Shown here one piece after another: positions 1 through 8,360 of a stretch of 64,000 nucleotides of DNA. This DNA comes from Cytophagaceae bacterium (GTDB lineage Bacteria > Bacteroidota > Bacteroidia > Cytophagales > Spirosomataceae): positions 310,001 to 374,000 of the forward strand of contig JADKIR010000004.1 in assembly GCA_016722655.1 (NCBI GenBank). The letters are read 5' to 3'. A program made the translations under genes and the position numbers. The notes under the pieces were generated by a model that saw nothing but the letters and a program-made list of their open reading frames with translations, had not been told where the DNA came from and ran no database searches. Position 1 is the first letter of the stretch, and each line of letters begins with the position of its first letter.

Positions 1-472
1 AGTCAGCCATCAAAACCGACAACATGAGCTCACTTTCCATTTTATTCCAAATGGATCGGGCATAAGCTATATCCAGGGTCGGGATGCCACTTTTATTTCT
101 ACTGATTCCCTTGTAAATGAACCTCTTATACATCAATTCCATTTAAAGAACTATTATGATTTTTCAGGAATAAAAAACAAAAACATAGCCTCTATCAAAG
201 AAAAAGGAAGCTACCAGTTTGAGATAGAAAACAAAAAAATTCAATGGGTAAAAGGGAAAATCAAAACCGGAATTGACCCAAAAACTGATTTCCTTTTGAT
301 ATCAAACAATGCCGGATATTATATTGAAGACCTAAAGGATTATCATGGAACCATAATTCTGGATGGATCCAATACCAAAAGATCAATTGAAAAGTTATCG
401 AAAGAAAAAATTGGCCCTGATTCAAAACTCATAGTTTTATATGAAACCGGCTCCAGGACTTTTTCGATGTGA
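1..472 (+). CDS. ComEC/Rec2-like protein, C-terminal end (partial)
   Basis: The frame is open from the first bases of the window and stops with TGA at 470-472, giving about 156 residues of a C-terminus whose start lies outside. The segment contains the pattern HGTIILDGSN followed by a short charged helix. It resembles the C-terminal end of Bacteroidota ComEC/Rec2 proteins, in which an "I..DGSN" strand is preceded by a segment beginning DFL-x-SNN; here that segment is DFLLISNN. The full-length family forms the inner-membrane DNA channel for natural transformation. No membrane segment falls in the visible part. The assignment rests on recalled family features of a short tail and is therefore moderate; the coding call itself is secure because the frame is long, has typical codon use and stops cleanly. 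Confidence 0.5.
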   Translation, partial: VSHQNRQHELTFHFIPNGSGISYIQGRDATFISTDSLVNEPLIHQFHLKNYYDFSGIKNKNIASIKEKGSYQFEIENKKIQWVKGKIKTGIDPKTDFLLISNNAGYYIEDLKDYHGTIILDGSNTKRSIEKLSKEKIGPDSKLIVLYETGSRTFSM

Positions 473-548
473 TTCGGATTTTCTGGTAATATTCCTTTAA
501 ATCCTAAATACTTTTTTGAAAATTTGAAATTTAAATGATGAAAAGAAA

Positions 549-613
549 GCCCCTTTGGGGGCGATATTTTGTTAATTTTAAAGTATGAATTTCAAATTGA
601 GCCCCGTCAGGGC
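549..613. repeat. REP-like GC palindromes upstream of the transposase
   Basis: Two short GC palindromes sit in AT-rich DNA just before the transposase gene: gcccc-ttt-gggggc at 549-562 and gccccgtcagggc at 601-613. The second ends 10 bases before the start codon. Both have the same gcccc/ggggc core as the array downstream of the gene, so the transposase is flanked on both sides by related palindromes, as in REP/RAYT units. Confidence 0.65.
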
Positions 614-622
614 GACATTTCA

Positions 623-1090
623 ATGGCAAACACTTATTCACAAATAACTATTCATGCTGTTTTTGCAGTAAAAAACAGACAAAACATTATTACTTCCGTT
701 TGGCGAGATAGCCTCCATCAATATATAGCCGGAATTATTACAAACAAGGGAGGGAAATCTCTGGCTGTAGGTGGTTGGTTAGACCACGTTCACATTTTAT
801 TTGGCTTACCTGTTACAAGTAGTATTTCTGATTTTGTAGGGGAGGTGAAATCTAATTACAGTAGATGGATTAATGAAAAAAAGTTGGTCAATGGTAAGTT
901 CCAATGGCAATCGGGTTTTGCAGCATTTTCGTTTTCTAAAAGTCATAGAAACAATGCCATACAATATATCATGAATCAAGAGGAACATCATAAGAAAAAG
1001 ACTTTTAAGGAAGAATATTTAAAAATGTTAAATGATTTTGAGGTTTCTTTTGAAGAAAAATATTTGTTCGAATTTTATGATATAGCATAA
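623..1090 (+). CDS. REP-associated / IS200-like tyrosine transposase (Y1 family)
   Basis: A 155-residue Y1 single-strand transposase, counted from ATG at 623. A longer frame begins at TTG 569, but that extension is translated palindrome sequence, so 623 is preferred. The metal-binding HUH-type motif is visible as DHVHILF, and a downstream helix carries a tyrosine within NAIQYIMNQEEHH that fits the nucleophile. The length matches IS200/RAYT proteins, which cut and rejoin hairpin-containing single-stranded DNA. There is no accompanying tnpB. Related gcccc/ggggc palindromes flank it on both sides (549-613 and 1091-1500), which favours a domesticated RAYT over a free insertion sequence. The frame is intact. 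Confidence 0.85.
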   Translation: MANTYSQITIHAVFAVKNRQNIITSVWRDSLHQYIAGIITNKGGKSLAVGGWLDHVHILFGLPVTSSISDFVGEVKSNYSRWINEKKLVNGKFQWQSGFAAFSFSKSHRNNAIQYIMNQEEHHKKKTFKEEYLKMLNDFEVSFEEKYLFEFYDIA

Positions 1091-1500
1091 AAATTTCGCC
1101 CCGAATGGGGCTGTTTCGGTATTCTTGAATTCCTTTTTGCTAACAAAATTTCGCCCCGAATGGGGCTGTTTCGGTATTCTTGAATTCCTTTTTGCTAACA
1201 AAATTTCGCTCCGAATGGGGCTGTTTCTGTATTCCTGAATTCCTTTTTTCTAACAAAATAACGCCCCAAATGGGGCTGTTTCGGTATTCTTGAATTCCTT
1301 TTTGCTAACAAAATTTCGCCCCGAATGGGGCTGTTTCGGTATTCTTGAATTCCATTTTGCTAACAAAATTTCGCTCCGAATGGGGCTGTTTCTGTATTCC
1401 TGAATTCCTTTTTTCTAACAAAATAACGCCCCAAATGGGGCTGTTTCAGTATTCCTAAATTCCTTTTTGCTAACAAAATGTACCCAGAATGGGGCTATTG
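1091..1500. repeat. Tandem array of eight 55-bp units, each with a REP-like palindrome
   Basis: Palindrome cores begin at 1098, 1153, 1208, 1263, 1318, 1373 and 1428, exactly 55 bases apart. A degraded eighth core lies near 1483. Each unit has the core gccccgaatggggc or a close variant, followed by ctgtttcggtattcttgaat and a T-rich spacer ending in ctaacaaaa. Variants recur in order: units 2-3-4 and 5-6-7 share the same substitutions (gctccgaat in units 3 and 6, gccccaaat in units 4 and 7), giving a 165-bp higher-order period. It follows the transposase stop directly. Confidence 0.95.
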
Positions 1501-1688
1501 GACAATATAAATTAAAATAGTAATGTTATTTACCTACCCAATTATACTTTTTATAGTAATTCACTATTTTTACAAAAAAATCAGTCAATTCGGATCTATC
1601 AAAGAAAAAAGTCCTTTGATAAAAATTGAATGGGTATTAAAATAAAAGGAATCCATTTAATACACATTCAGTCATTTTTTTAATCAAA

Positions 1689-2213
1689 ATGAAAAAAATA
1701 ATCAACGTCATCTTCATTGCAATCGGCTTACTGATATTATCACTTTTTGGAGTACGATATTATACTAAAAGTCATAGCGAATTTGATACCGTCATTGGAA
1801 AAACTGGCGACCTCCAGGTAAAGGTGGGTTACAGCCCGCCGATTATGAAAAACCGCAAGATCTTTGGAGAATTGGTACCCTACAATACAGTTTGGCGAAC
1901 AGGAGCCAATGAGGCCACCCTTGTAACTTTTTCAAAAAATTGCTTTATGGCTGGCAAAAGTATAAAAGCAGGAGACTATAGCCTATGGACTATCCCCCGG
2001 AAAAAAAACTGGGTAATTATTCTCAATAATGAAACCGGCCAGTGGGGCACCAACTATGACGAAAATAAAGACTACTTAAGGTTCACAATCAAATCAGAAA
2101 GCTCACCAAAACTTACTGATAAATTAACCATAGGCTTTAAAAATATAAAAAATGGGCTGAATATGGAGTTAAAATGGGAAAACACCATCATTAATATTCC
2201 AATAAAAGATTAA
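1689..2213 (+). CDS. DUF2911 domain-containing exported protein
   Basis: A 174-residue protein with an N-terminal hydrophobic segment (about residues 4-24) that would serve as signal peptide or anchor. The DUF2911 domain fills most of the rest. The recognisable pattern runs from VGYSPPIMKNRKIFGELVPY through VWRTGANEAT, then AGDYSLWTIP and a W/N-rich strand around GQWGTNYD. The family is common in Bacteroidota and has no established biochemical role. The gene stands alone between the REP array and a convergent oxidoreductase gene, with only 9 bases between their stops. Confidence 0.85.
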   Translation: MKKIINVIFIAIGLLILSLFGVRYYTKSHSEFDTVIGKTGDLQVKVGYSPPIMKNRKIFGELVPYNTVWRTGANEATLVTFSKNCFMAGKSIKAGDYSLWTIPRKKNWVIILNNETGQWGTNYDENKDYLRFTIKSESSPKLTDKLTIGFKNIKNGLNMELKWENTIINIPIKD

Positions 2214-2222
2214 ACTAGTTAA

Positions 2223-3200
2223 TCAATAATGTATTCCTGCTGCTTCACGCGTGCGATCTAACAAATGAATGAGTTTTTGACTGAAAGAAAGTGGCATCAG
2301 TTCGCTTTCTGTTTTTCCTTGTAAAAGACATTGATTTACTTCTTCTATTTCATAATCATAGCCAAAAGTTTCACGACTAAAATCGAAAACTTGCTCCTCT
2401 TTCCCGGCTTGTATTAAAGTAAGTTTTCGGGCTTCATGAAATCTTTTATGCAAAACTATGTGCCCTTTGGTACCGTAGATTACTGCCTCACTAAGGGTTT
2501 CGGAGGCTACCGTGCAGTTGAGAACAGCTGTCGCACTATTATCATAAGCATATATAAATGAAGTAGTTACATCAGACCCCGTGGGTGAAAATGTACTCGT
2601 TGCCTGAATTCTACTGGGATATCCTAAAATCAAAAGTGATAAAAATGCAGGGTAAATTCCAATATCAAGAAATGCCCCACCACCCAACTTCATGTTGAAA
2701 AGCCTCGCCTCAGGGTCGTATTCAGCACTGAAACCAAAATCGGCGTGAATTGTAACCACCTCACCAATCGCACCACTTTCGATAAGCTCCAATGTTTTCA
2801 ATGTCGAAGGGATAAATCTCGTCCAAAGAGCTTCCATCAGAAAGACTTTTTTCTCTCTTGCCATGGAAATCATTTCAATAACCTCCTCTTCATTCATTCC
2901 GAAGGGTTTTTCACAAAGCACCGCTATTCCTCTCTCCAAACACATTAAAGTGTGTTCTTTATGGAAAGTATGAGGTGTGGCAATATAAATAGCTTCTACT
3001 TCGGTTGAAAAAATTTCTTCGTAGGTTCCAAAAGCATGTTCAGCATTAAATTTCAGTGCAAAATCTTGTGCCCGGTGGAGTGAGGTACTCGCCACGGCAA
3101 TAAGTTCTCCGTTTTTTGAAGTGCTTAAATCAGATGCAAACTTTGCGGCAATTCGCCCAGCTCCAATAATTCCCCACTTAATTTTTTGTGATTTTTTCAT
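2223..3200 (-). CDS. Gfo/Idh/MocA family NAD(P)-dependent oxidoreductase
   Basis: A 325-residue soluble oxidoreductase. The N-terminal Rossmann fold has the glycine motif GIIGAGRIAAKF near residues 10-21. The family EKP motif is in VLCEKPFGMN, and the C-terminal dehydrogenase domain carries the GGGAFLDIGIY segment. Members oxidise or reduce sugars, inositols or dihydrodiols with NAD(P); the short form resembles the trans-1,2-dihydrobenzene-1,2-diol dehydrogenase/YvaA-like branch. The substrate cannot be read from the sequence. A second family member with a Tat-like signal lies at 22703-23800. No operon partner is evident. Confidence 0.85.
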   Translation of the reverse strand: MKKSQKIKWGIIGAGRIAAKFASDLSTSKNGELIAVASTSLHRAQDFALKFNAEHAFGTYEEIFSTEVEAIYIATPHTFHKEHTLMCLERGIAVLCEKPFGMNEEEVIEMISMAREKKVFLMEALWTRFIPSTLKTLELIESGAIGEVVTIHADFGFSAEYDPEARLFNMKLGGGAFLDIGIYPAFLSLLILGYPSRIQATSTFSPTGSDVTTSFIYAYDNSATAVLNCTVASETLSEAVIYGTKGHIVLHKRFHEARKLTLIQAGKEEQVFDFSRETFGYDYEIEEVNQCLLQGKTESELMPLSFSQKLIHLLDRTREAAGIHY

Positions 3201-3236
3201 TTAGTTTCAAACTTTACTGCAAATTAATGCCGGATG

Positions 3237-5141
3237 TCACTTCATGAGTATCTTTTGGAATTGTTTTTCTTCTGAATTGTGAATTTTCAAAAAATAAACT
3301 CCGGGCATAACCTTACCTTTTGGATCAATAACATATTCTTCATCAGCCAGTTGCGAAACATCAACAGATACTTTTAAGCCTATAAGACTATGTAAGTCAA
3401 ATTCAGGATTTTTCAGATTAGTTTTTACAAAAAAACTTCCCGAAGCCGGATTGGGATAAATAATACTTTTTTGTATTTGATTTATTGGCTCAGTGGCCAA
3501 TGGAGAATAATTATAGGTGCCCGCAGGCCCGTTATAGTATTTATTTAACACATCAACATATCGTAAGCGATAGTAGTTTTTTCCGTATATCGGATTTTTA
3601 TCTATAAAATTATATGTTTTGATAGCATTAGAACTACCAGCTGCAAAAACTTCTTCTTTTAATGTAAAAGTTTTATTATCAATACTTTTTTCGACCAAAA
3701 TGTATTGGGAATTATTTTCATAAGTAGTAGTCCATTTTAATTCAATGTATTGATTTTCATTTAGAAAAACGTCAAATTTCCCAAACAAAATTGGGGGCGG
3801 AGGTGCCATATTTAAAATCCAAAAATCACTTTGCCCACGATTTAAAGCCACATCAGTATCTGTCGATCTGGAACTTCCTGCAATAAACAAACCCTTTTTA
3901 GAATTATATGTTACGCTTCGGGCAAGATCAATGTCTGCTCCGCCCAAAAGTTTGTGATAGTCGGCCTTCATGGTGGTCTCATTGAGTACCATTAACCACA
4001 AATCGGTCAATGTTCCACGAGTCGTAACTGTGCCTATATCTGATTGAGATGTACCTACTGCATAAATTAATCCGTCATCGCCCCGTGTCAGGTTATAAAG
4101 TCCGTCATTTTCAGTACCTCCAAACCTAAACCTGTTTTCGAGAATTCCATTAGAGGTTATTTTAAGAATAATCCCATCTTTTTCTCCAAAACTTGTACCC
4201 ATAGTCACATTAGATGAGCTGGATTCTCCCAGAATATAATAGCCGTTTTTAGTTGTATTTTCCAATACTGCATATCCTACATCATATCCCAGTCCCCCAT
4301 AGCCTTTTTCCCAAACCTGCCTTCCTAATGCATCAACTTTTATGGCGAGAATATCATAAAACCCTTGACCCGCACCCGAAATATCCCTCTCAAGCGATAA
4401 AGTGCCACCTACCATTAATAAGTGACCATCCGATGTTTGAATTATGTCATTGGGATAATCTTCAAGGCCACCGCCAAAAGTTTTTTCCCAGATGGTATCA
4501 CCAAAAGCAGATAGAAGTGCCAGATAAAAATCATATCCTGAAAATGGAGCTGCACCTACTGACCTTGAGGCAGCCACGACCATCTGACCATTGGTCAACA
4601 CTTTTATAGTTGGTTTATAGTAACTTGTTGGCTCAGCGTATTTTACTGATGCAGAGATACTTCCCCCAGCAAATAACCTTTTCGAAACTACGTCTCCATT
4701 GAGCTTTAATCTTACTAACAGCAAACCGCCGTTGCTACCATTGTATTGGGCATCACCATCGCTTGACTGTGTGGTGCCAAGTATCACATATTCGTCGTTT
4801 TGGGTTTTTGCAATCGAAGTGGCTACATCATCTTTTGTACCTCCAAAGGTTTTTGACCATTCTATTGCACCGGCACTATTAACTTTTACTACCCAAAAAT
4901 CATTTCCGCCTGTACCGTCATATCCCTTGGATTCTTTTACATCAAAAGTGTTTTTACTATTGGTCGATCCGACTACAATATATCCTCCATCTGTGGTTTC
5001 TACTCCAGAATATGCCACCTCATTTCTTTCACCTCCGGCTACTTTTTGCCAGTTGACAATAAGCTGCTGGGCTTTCAAACCTGAGTTTTGAAAGAGGAGA
5101 TTGAGAAGTAATATATATTTGAATAATTTTTGCAAAAGCAA
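3237..5141 (-). CDS. Secreted protein with repeat-blade domain and T9SS type A sorting domain
   Basis: A 634-residue exported protein. It begins with a signal peptide ending near LKAQ (about residue 25). Repeated units follow to about residue 440; each has a GG.Y...G.T pattern followed by D.W..K....G....K.FGG, as in the propeller-like repeats of large Bacteroidota secreted proteins. A linker with an FDVFLNENQYIELKWTT segment follows, and then a C-terminal type IX sorting domain from about 555 (YPNPASGSF...) ending with a ...GVYFLKI...KILMK strand. T9SS would move it across the outer membrane and remove the tail. No catalytic residues were recognised; a structural or adhesive role is inferred. 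Confidence 0.85.
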   Translation of the reverse strand: MLLQKLFKYILLLNLLFQNSGLKAQQLIVNWQKVAGGERNEVAYSGVETTDGGYIVVGSTNSKNTFDVKESKGYDGTGGNDFWVVKVNSAGAIEWSKTFGGTKDDVATSIAKTQNDEYVILGTTQSSDGDAQYNGSNGGLLLVRLKLNGDVVSKRLFAGGSISASVKYAEPTSYYKPTIKVLTNGQMVVAASRSVGAAPFSGYDFYLALLSAFGDTIWEKTFGGGLEDYPNDIIQTSDGHLLMVGGTLSLERDISGAGQGFYDILAIKVDALGRQVWEKGYGGLGYDVGYAVLENTTKNGYYILGESSSSNVTMGTSFGEKDGIILKITSNGILENRFRFGGTENDGLYNLTRGDDGLIYAVGTSQSDIGTVTTRGTLTDLWLMVLNETTMKADYHKLLGGADIDLARSVTYNSKKGLFIAGSSRSTDTDVALNRGQSDFWILNMAPPPPILFGKFDVFLNENQYIELKWTTTYENNSQYILVEKSIDNKTFTLKEEVFAAGSSNAIKTYNFIDKNPIYGKNYYRLRYVDVLNKYYNGPAGTYNYSPLATEPINQIQKSIIYPNPASGSFFVKTNLKNPEFDLHSLIGLKVSVDVSQLADEEYVIDPKGKVMPGVYFLKIHNSEEKQFQKILMK

Positions 5142-5247
5142 TCCCTATTGATTTCAAGAAAAGGATACAAAATCCGTGCCTTTCATTAAAAATACCTTAT
5201 TTAAGGAGTAGAATTGCAATAAAATCTAATGTCTTCGAAAATGGAAA

Positions 5248-5745
5248 TTATCCTATATGAATCGATTGGCCGATAACATCTTCAAAAAAATGATGGATCT
5301 GGAATGTTTGCTCAACTCCTACTTTCTGACCAAATTGAGCAATAAACCAAATCGTAACAAATCCACCCAGAATAAAAGGCGTTGCCCAAAGAATCTGAGA
5401 TTCCTGATGTAATGACATTTTGACCAAACCAACCAGTAGTGTCCAAAAAAGGGCCAAACCCAATATGGCATAGCCAAATAAAAATACTGCCCAGACGGTA
5501 GGATGTGGGCCATACATACCTCTGACTATAGTCTTACCTTCTGATTCCTCGAAAGAAACACTTAACTGAGGTGACCAAAAGTGCTGGCTCTCGGGAACAA
5601 TACGAAATAGGCCATGGGTTACAAAAACCTTACCTTCAATAATATCCTGATTTCCTTCCAAATTGTTATTTATCCTGTCCAAGAGCAATTTGGGAGGACA
5701 ATCGCATGTGATTCTAAATTTGGGTCTTACTCTGAAACTCGTCAT
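5248..5745 (-). CDS. Hypothetical membrane protein with two TM segments
   Basis: A 165-residue protein with a soluble N-terminal half that includes FRITCDCPPKLLLDRINNNL and SPQLSVSFEESEGKTIVRGMYGPHP. Two hydrophobic segments follow, around residues 85-110 and 119-137, and then a short amphipathic tail. I do not recognise the family with confidence. It reads in the same direction as rpsL-rpsG but lies beyond their terminator, so it is probably transcribed separately. Codon use is like that of its neighbours. Confidence 0.7.
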   Translation of the reverse strand: MTSFRVRPKFRITCDCPPKLLLDRINNNLEGNQDIIEGKVFVTHGLFRIVPESQHFWSPQLSVSFEESEGKTIVRGMYGPHPTVWAVFLFGYAILGLALFWTLLVGLVKMSLHQESQILWATPFILGGFVTIWFIAQFGQKVGVEQTFQIHHFFEDVIGQSIHIG

Positions 5746-5813
5746 AATTTTTATTCAGGTTATGGTTTTAATACTAAATTAATCAAATTTTCATAAAACC
5801 CAATAATTTGACA

Positions 5814-5841
5814 TAAAAAAAGCCCCCAACGAATTGGAGGC
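5814..5841 (-). terminator. Rho-independent terminator after rpsG
   Basis: On the minus strand this reads as a GC-rich stem, GCCTCCAA paired with TTGGGGGC around attcg, followed by seven T. It lies about 25 bases beyond the rpsG stop and would close the rpsL-rpsG transcript. Confidence 0.8.
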
Positions 5842-5864
5842 TAAGTTTAATTGAAACAGGACGA

Positions 5865-6332
5865 TTACAACCTGAAGTGAGAGAATGCCTTGTTGGCATC
5901 TGCCATTCTGTGGGTGTCATCTTTTTTCTTGACAGAAGCACCTTCGCCTTTTGAAGCGGCGATGATTTCACCTGCCAAACGCTCAGTCATGGTTTTTTCA
6001 CCACGCTTACGAGCATAATTGATCATCCATTTCATTCCTAATGACTGCTTACGCTCAGCTCTAACTTCGGTAGGTACCTGGAAAGTAGCTCCACCTACAC
6101 GGCGGCTTTTTACTTCAACAGCAGGCATAACATTGCTCAATGCCTTTTTCCAGATTTCCAAACCATTTTCGCTGGTGCGTTTTTCTACAATCTCCAATGC
6201 ACCGTAAAAAATGCCGTAAGCCAGCGATTTTTTACCTTCAAGCATCAGGTTGTTTACAAATTTTGTTACGGTTACATCTCTGAACTTAGGGTCAGGCAAC
6301 ACGTAACGCTTTTTTGGTTTTGCTTTTCTCAT
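5865..6332 (-). CDS. rpsG: 30S ribosomal protein S7
   Basis: A 155-residue protein matching bacterial S7 along its length. It shows the start MRKAKPKKR, the segment FVNNLMLEGKKSLAYGIFYGAL, the highly conserved VKSRRVGGATFQVPTEVR, and the end MADANKAFSHFR. S7 nucleates assembly of the 30S head by binding the 3' domain of 16S rRNA and contributes to the exit site. It lies 116 bases downstream of rpsL on the same strand. In most bacteria fusA would come next; here a terminator follows instead. Confidence 0.98.
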   Translation of the reverse strand: MRKAKPKKRYVLPDPKFRDVTVTKFVNNLMLEGKKSLAYGIFYGALEIVEKRTSENGLEIWKKALSNVMPAVEVKSRRVGGATFQVPTEVRAERKQSLGMKWMINYARKRGEKTMTERLAGEIIAASKGEGASVKKKDDTHRMADANKAFSHFRL

Positions 6333-6448
6333 TTCTTAATGTTTTTAAGAAGGTTTCGTTTAACGATTTAAACTGATTCACATTCGGTAAAACCTGAACA
6401 TTACTTCCCCTATAATAGCCTGATTTACAGACTAAAAAGAATTTCTTG

Positions 6449-6862
6449 TTACTTTTTCTTACCTTTTGCTGGAGCTGCTGCTACCTGACCTGGTTTTGGT
6501 CTTTTAGCACCATACTTCGAGCGGCTTTGTTTACGGTTGTTTACACCGGCTGTATCCAATGCCCCACGTACGATGTGATAACGTACACCCGGAAGGTCCT
6601 TAACACGACCACCTCTGATCAATACGATCGAGTGCTCCTGCAGGTTGTGACCTTCGCCCGGAATGTAGGCGTTCACCTCTTTTTGGTTGGTAAGACGCAC
6701 ACGAGCTACCTTTCTAAGAGCCGAGTTAGGCTTCTTAGGTGTAGTCGTATATACACGCGTACATACACCACGACGTTGAGGACAAGAATCCAATGCCGGA
6801 GATTTAGATTTGTAAATCAAAGTCTCTCTTCCTTTTCTTACTAACTGCTGTATAGTAGGCAT
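6449..6862 (-). CDS. rpsL: 30S ribosomal protein S12
   Basis: A 137-residue protein with the S12 hallmarks: the start MPTIQQLVRKGR, the segment RRGVCTRVYTTTPKKPNSAL (decoding-site loop), IPGEGHNLQEHSIVLIRGGR, and DLPGVRYHIVRGALDT. S12 sits at the subunit interface and controls decoding accuracy. The lysine in TTPKKPNSALRK, the classic streptomycin-resistance position, is the sensitive type. It is the first gene of the rpsL-rpsG unit and has a good promoter element 54 bases upstream. Confidence 0.98.
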   Translation of the reverse strand: MPTIQQLVRKGRETLIYKSKSPALDSCPQRRGVCTRVYTTTPKKPNSALRKVARVRLTNQKEVNAYIPGEGHNLQEHSIVLIRGGRVKDLPGVRYHIVRGALDTAGVNNRKQSRSKYGAKRPKPGQVAAAPAKGKKK

Positions 6863-6915
6863 TGTAAACTGTTAAAATTTAATAATTAAATACTATCTCC
6901 CGAAAATTCGGACTG

Positions 6916-6923
6916 CAAAGGTA
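6916..6923 (-). promoter_or_regulatory. Bacteroidota -7 promoter element for rpsL-rpsG
   Basis: The minus strand reads TACCTTTG, a perfect TAnnTTTG match, followed by CAG, as at many housekeeping promoters of this phylum. It leaves an approximately 45-base leader to the rpsL start. A -33 TTTG at the usual distance is not clear. Confidence 0.65.
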
Positions 6924-7093
6924 AGATTAATTTTTAAATAATAAAAAAATAGCTCAAAGTTTTCTGATATTTTCTATAGTTAAAGCATTCTCTTTCCCTG
7001 ACTTTTTAAAATCGCTAATTTTTCATTCTCAAAAATTAAATTATCTGGCATATTTCAAAAAAAAGAATAAAAATTTTGTGACTTTAATATATT

Positions 7094-7109
7094 ATCGTAA
7101 TTTTACGAT
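7094..7109. promoter_or_regulatory. ArsR operator O1 (perfect 7-2-7 inverted repeat)
   Basis: ATCGTAA-TT-TTACGAT is a perfect inverted repeat whose last base lies 13 bases before the arsR start codon. Size and position suit a winged-helix dimer that represses its own promoter. Confidence 0.75.
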
Positions 7110-7122
7110 AAGATAATAAATT

Positions 7123-7455
7123 ATGGGAATTACCAAATCTGAAGAGTTTACGGTTAAGGATAATAAATTGTCAAAATACGCCAAAGCGTTGTCACATCCC
7201 GCCAGAATTGCGATTTTGAGAATATTAATCAAAAGACAATCGTGCATATGTGGTGATATAGTTGATGAACTGCCGTTGTCGCAAAGTACAGTATCGCAGC
7301 ATCTCAAAGAATTGAAAGAGGCGGGATTGATAAAAGGTGAAATAGAAGGTGCAAAAGTGTGCTATTGCATTGATGAAACGGAATTAATAATGGCAAAAGA
7401 TTACATTAACGAACTTTTTATCAGTTATTTTTCGAATAAATCTGCTTGTTGCTGA
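7123..7455 (+). CDS. arsR: ArsR/SmtB-family metalloregulator
   Basis: A 110-residue winged-helix repressor. The recognition helix is in LPLSQSTVSQHLKELKEAGL. The arsenic-sensing site is the CxC pair C41/C43 in SCICGD, at the position of the ELCVCD motif of classical ArsR proteins, and the protein ends in a further Cys-Cys. Such proteins leave DNA when As(III) or Sb(III) binds the cysteines. The gene is followed after 58 bases by an arsenite methyltransferase gene, and matching inverted repeats precede both genes. Autoregulation is therefore very likely. No arsenic efflux or reductase gene lies beside it. Confidence 0.9.
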   Translation: MGITKSEEFTVKDNKLSKYAKALSHPARIAILRILIKRQSCICGDIVDELPLSQSTVSQHLKELKEAGLIKGEIEGAKVCYCIDETELIMAKDYINELFISYFSNKSACC

Positions 7456-7474
7456 CATTTTTTTGCCAAAGCTT

Positions 7475-7490
7475 ATCGCATTATTACGAT
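7475..7490. promoter_or_regulatory. Second ArsR-type operator O2, before arsM
   Basis: ATCGCAT-TA-TTACGAT has the same 7-2-7 layout as the site before arsR. The right arm is identical and the left arm differs at two of seven positions. It ends 23 bases before the arsM start. Confidence 0.6.
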
Positions 7491-7513
7491 TAAATAAAAT
7501 AAATACTTATAAA

Positions 7514-8356
7514 ATGAAAACAGAAGATCAAATAAAAGAAATGGTAAAGCAAAAATATAGTGAAATTGCTTTACAGGACAAAGAAACAAATATGTCGTCA
7601 TGCTGTGGCTCAGGGGGCTGCACTACCGAGGTTTACAATATCATGAGTGACGATTACACCCATCTGGATGGCTACAATCCCGATGCAGATCTGGGATTAG
7701 GCTGTGGGTTGCCCACGCAATTTGCAAAAATTAAAAAAGGTGATGTAGTAATTGACCTTGGAAGTGGAGCCGGCAATGACTGTTTTATAGCAAGAGCTGA
7801 AACTGGGGATTCCGGAAAAGTAATTGGCATAGATTTTACCCCCGCTATGATAGAAAAAGCCAGAGAAAATGCCGAAATTAGAGGTTTTAACAATGTGGAA
7901 TTCAGGCAAGGGGATATCGAAAAAATGCCTGTCACTTCAAACATTGCCGATGTTATAGTGAGTAATTGTGTTTTGAATTTGGTGCCCAACAAAGATGCTG
8001 TTATCAAAGAAATTTACAGGGTTCTGAAACCCGGCGGACATTTTAGTATTTCTGATGTGGTTTTGGTGGGTGACTTGCCTACTTCCCTGCAAGAAGCTGC
8101 TGAAATGTATGCAGGATGCGTTTCCGGAGCCATTCAAAAAGATTCATATTTGGGTTTGATTAAGGAAAATGGTTTCGAAAATATTAAGGTACAAAAAGAA
8201 AAAGTCATTGTAATTCCTGACGACATTCTTATGAAATATCTGACAGAAGGCCAGTTGGAAGATTTTAAAAATTCTAAAATGGGGATTTTTAGTGTGACTG
8301 TTTATGCCGAAAAACCAAAAGGTGAAGCGGACTGCGGGCCAAACTGCTGCTGCTAA
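7514..8356 (+). CDS. arsM: Arsenite S-adenosylmethionine methyltransferase
   Basis: A 280-residue protein counted from ATG 7514. An upstream start at 7463 would translate the operator and is rejected. The class I methyltransferase fold shows VVIDLGSGAGND for SAM binding and VIGIDFTP after it. The three cysteines that hold As(III) in ArsM enzymes are present: C64 in GLGCGLP, C152 in SNCVLNLVP and C202 in YAGCVSG. Extra cysteine clusters sit near the N-terminus (SSCCGSGGC) and at the very end (CGPNCCC). ArsM methylates arsenite stepwise to mono-, di- and trimethyl forms. It is expected to be induced together with arsR. Confidence 0.93.
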   Translation: MKTEDQIKEMVKQKYSEIALQDKETNMSSCCGSGGCTTEVYNIMSDDYTHLDGYNPDADLGLGCGLPTQFAKIKKGDVVIDLGSGAGNDCFIARAETGDSGKVIGIDFTPAMIEKARENAEIRGFNNVEFRQGDIEKMPVTSNIADVIVSNCVLNLVPNKDAVIKEIYRVLKPGGHFSISDVVLVGDLPTSLQEAAEMYAGCVSGAIQKDSYLGLIKENGFENIKVQKEKVIVIPDDILMKYLTEGQLEDFKNSKMGIFSVTVYAEKPKGEADCGPNCCC

Positions 8357-8360
8357 AAGT

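Noticed and set aside
569..622. Longer N-terminus for the transposase from TTG 569
   Set aside because: It would translate the REP-like palindromes; the family start is at MANTYSQ (ATG 623).
1091..1500. CRISPR-like regular repeats
   Set aside because: Spacing is regular, but the whole 55-bp unit repeats, including the stretch between palindromes. There are no unique spacers and no cas genes, so it is a tandem palindromic array.
4253..4609. Open frame on the strand opposite the T9SS protein
   Set aside because: It is the complement of a repeat-rich coding gene; composition and position show it is not a gene. The same holds for many other opposite-strand frames in the window, such as those over rpsG, arsM, the TPR gene and sucB.
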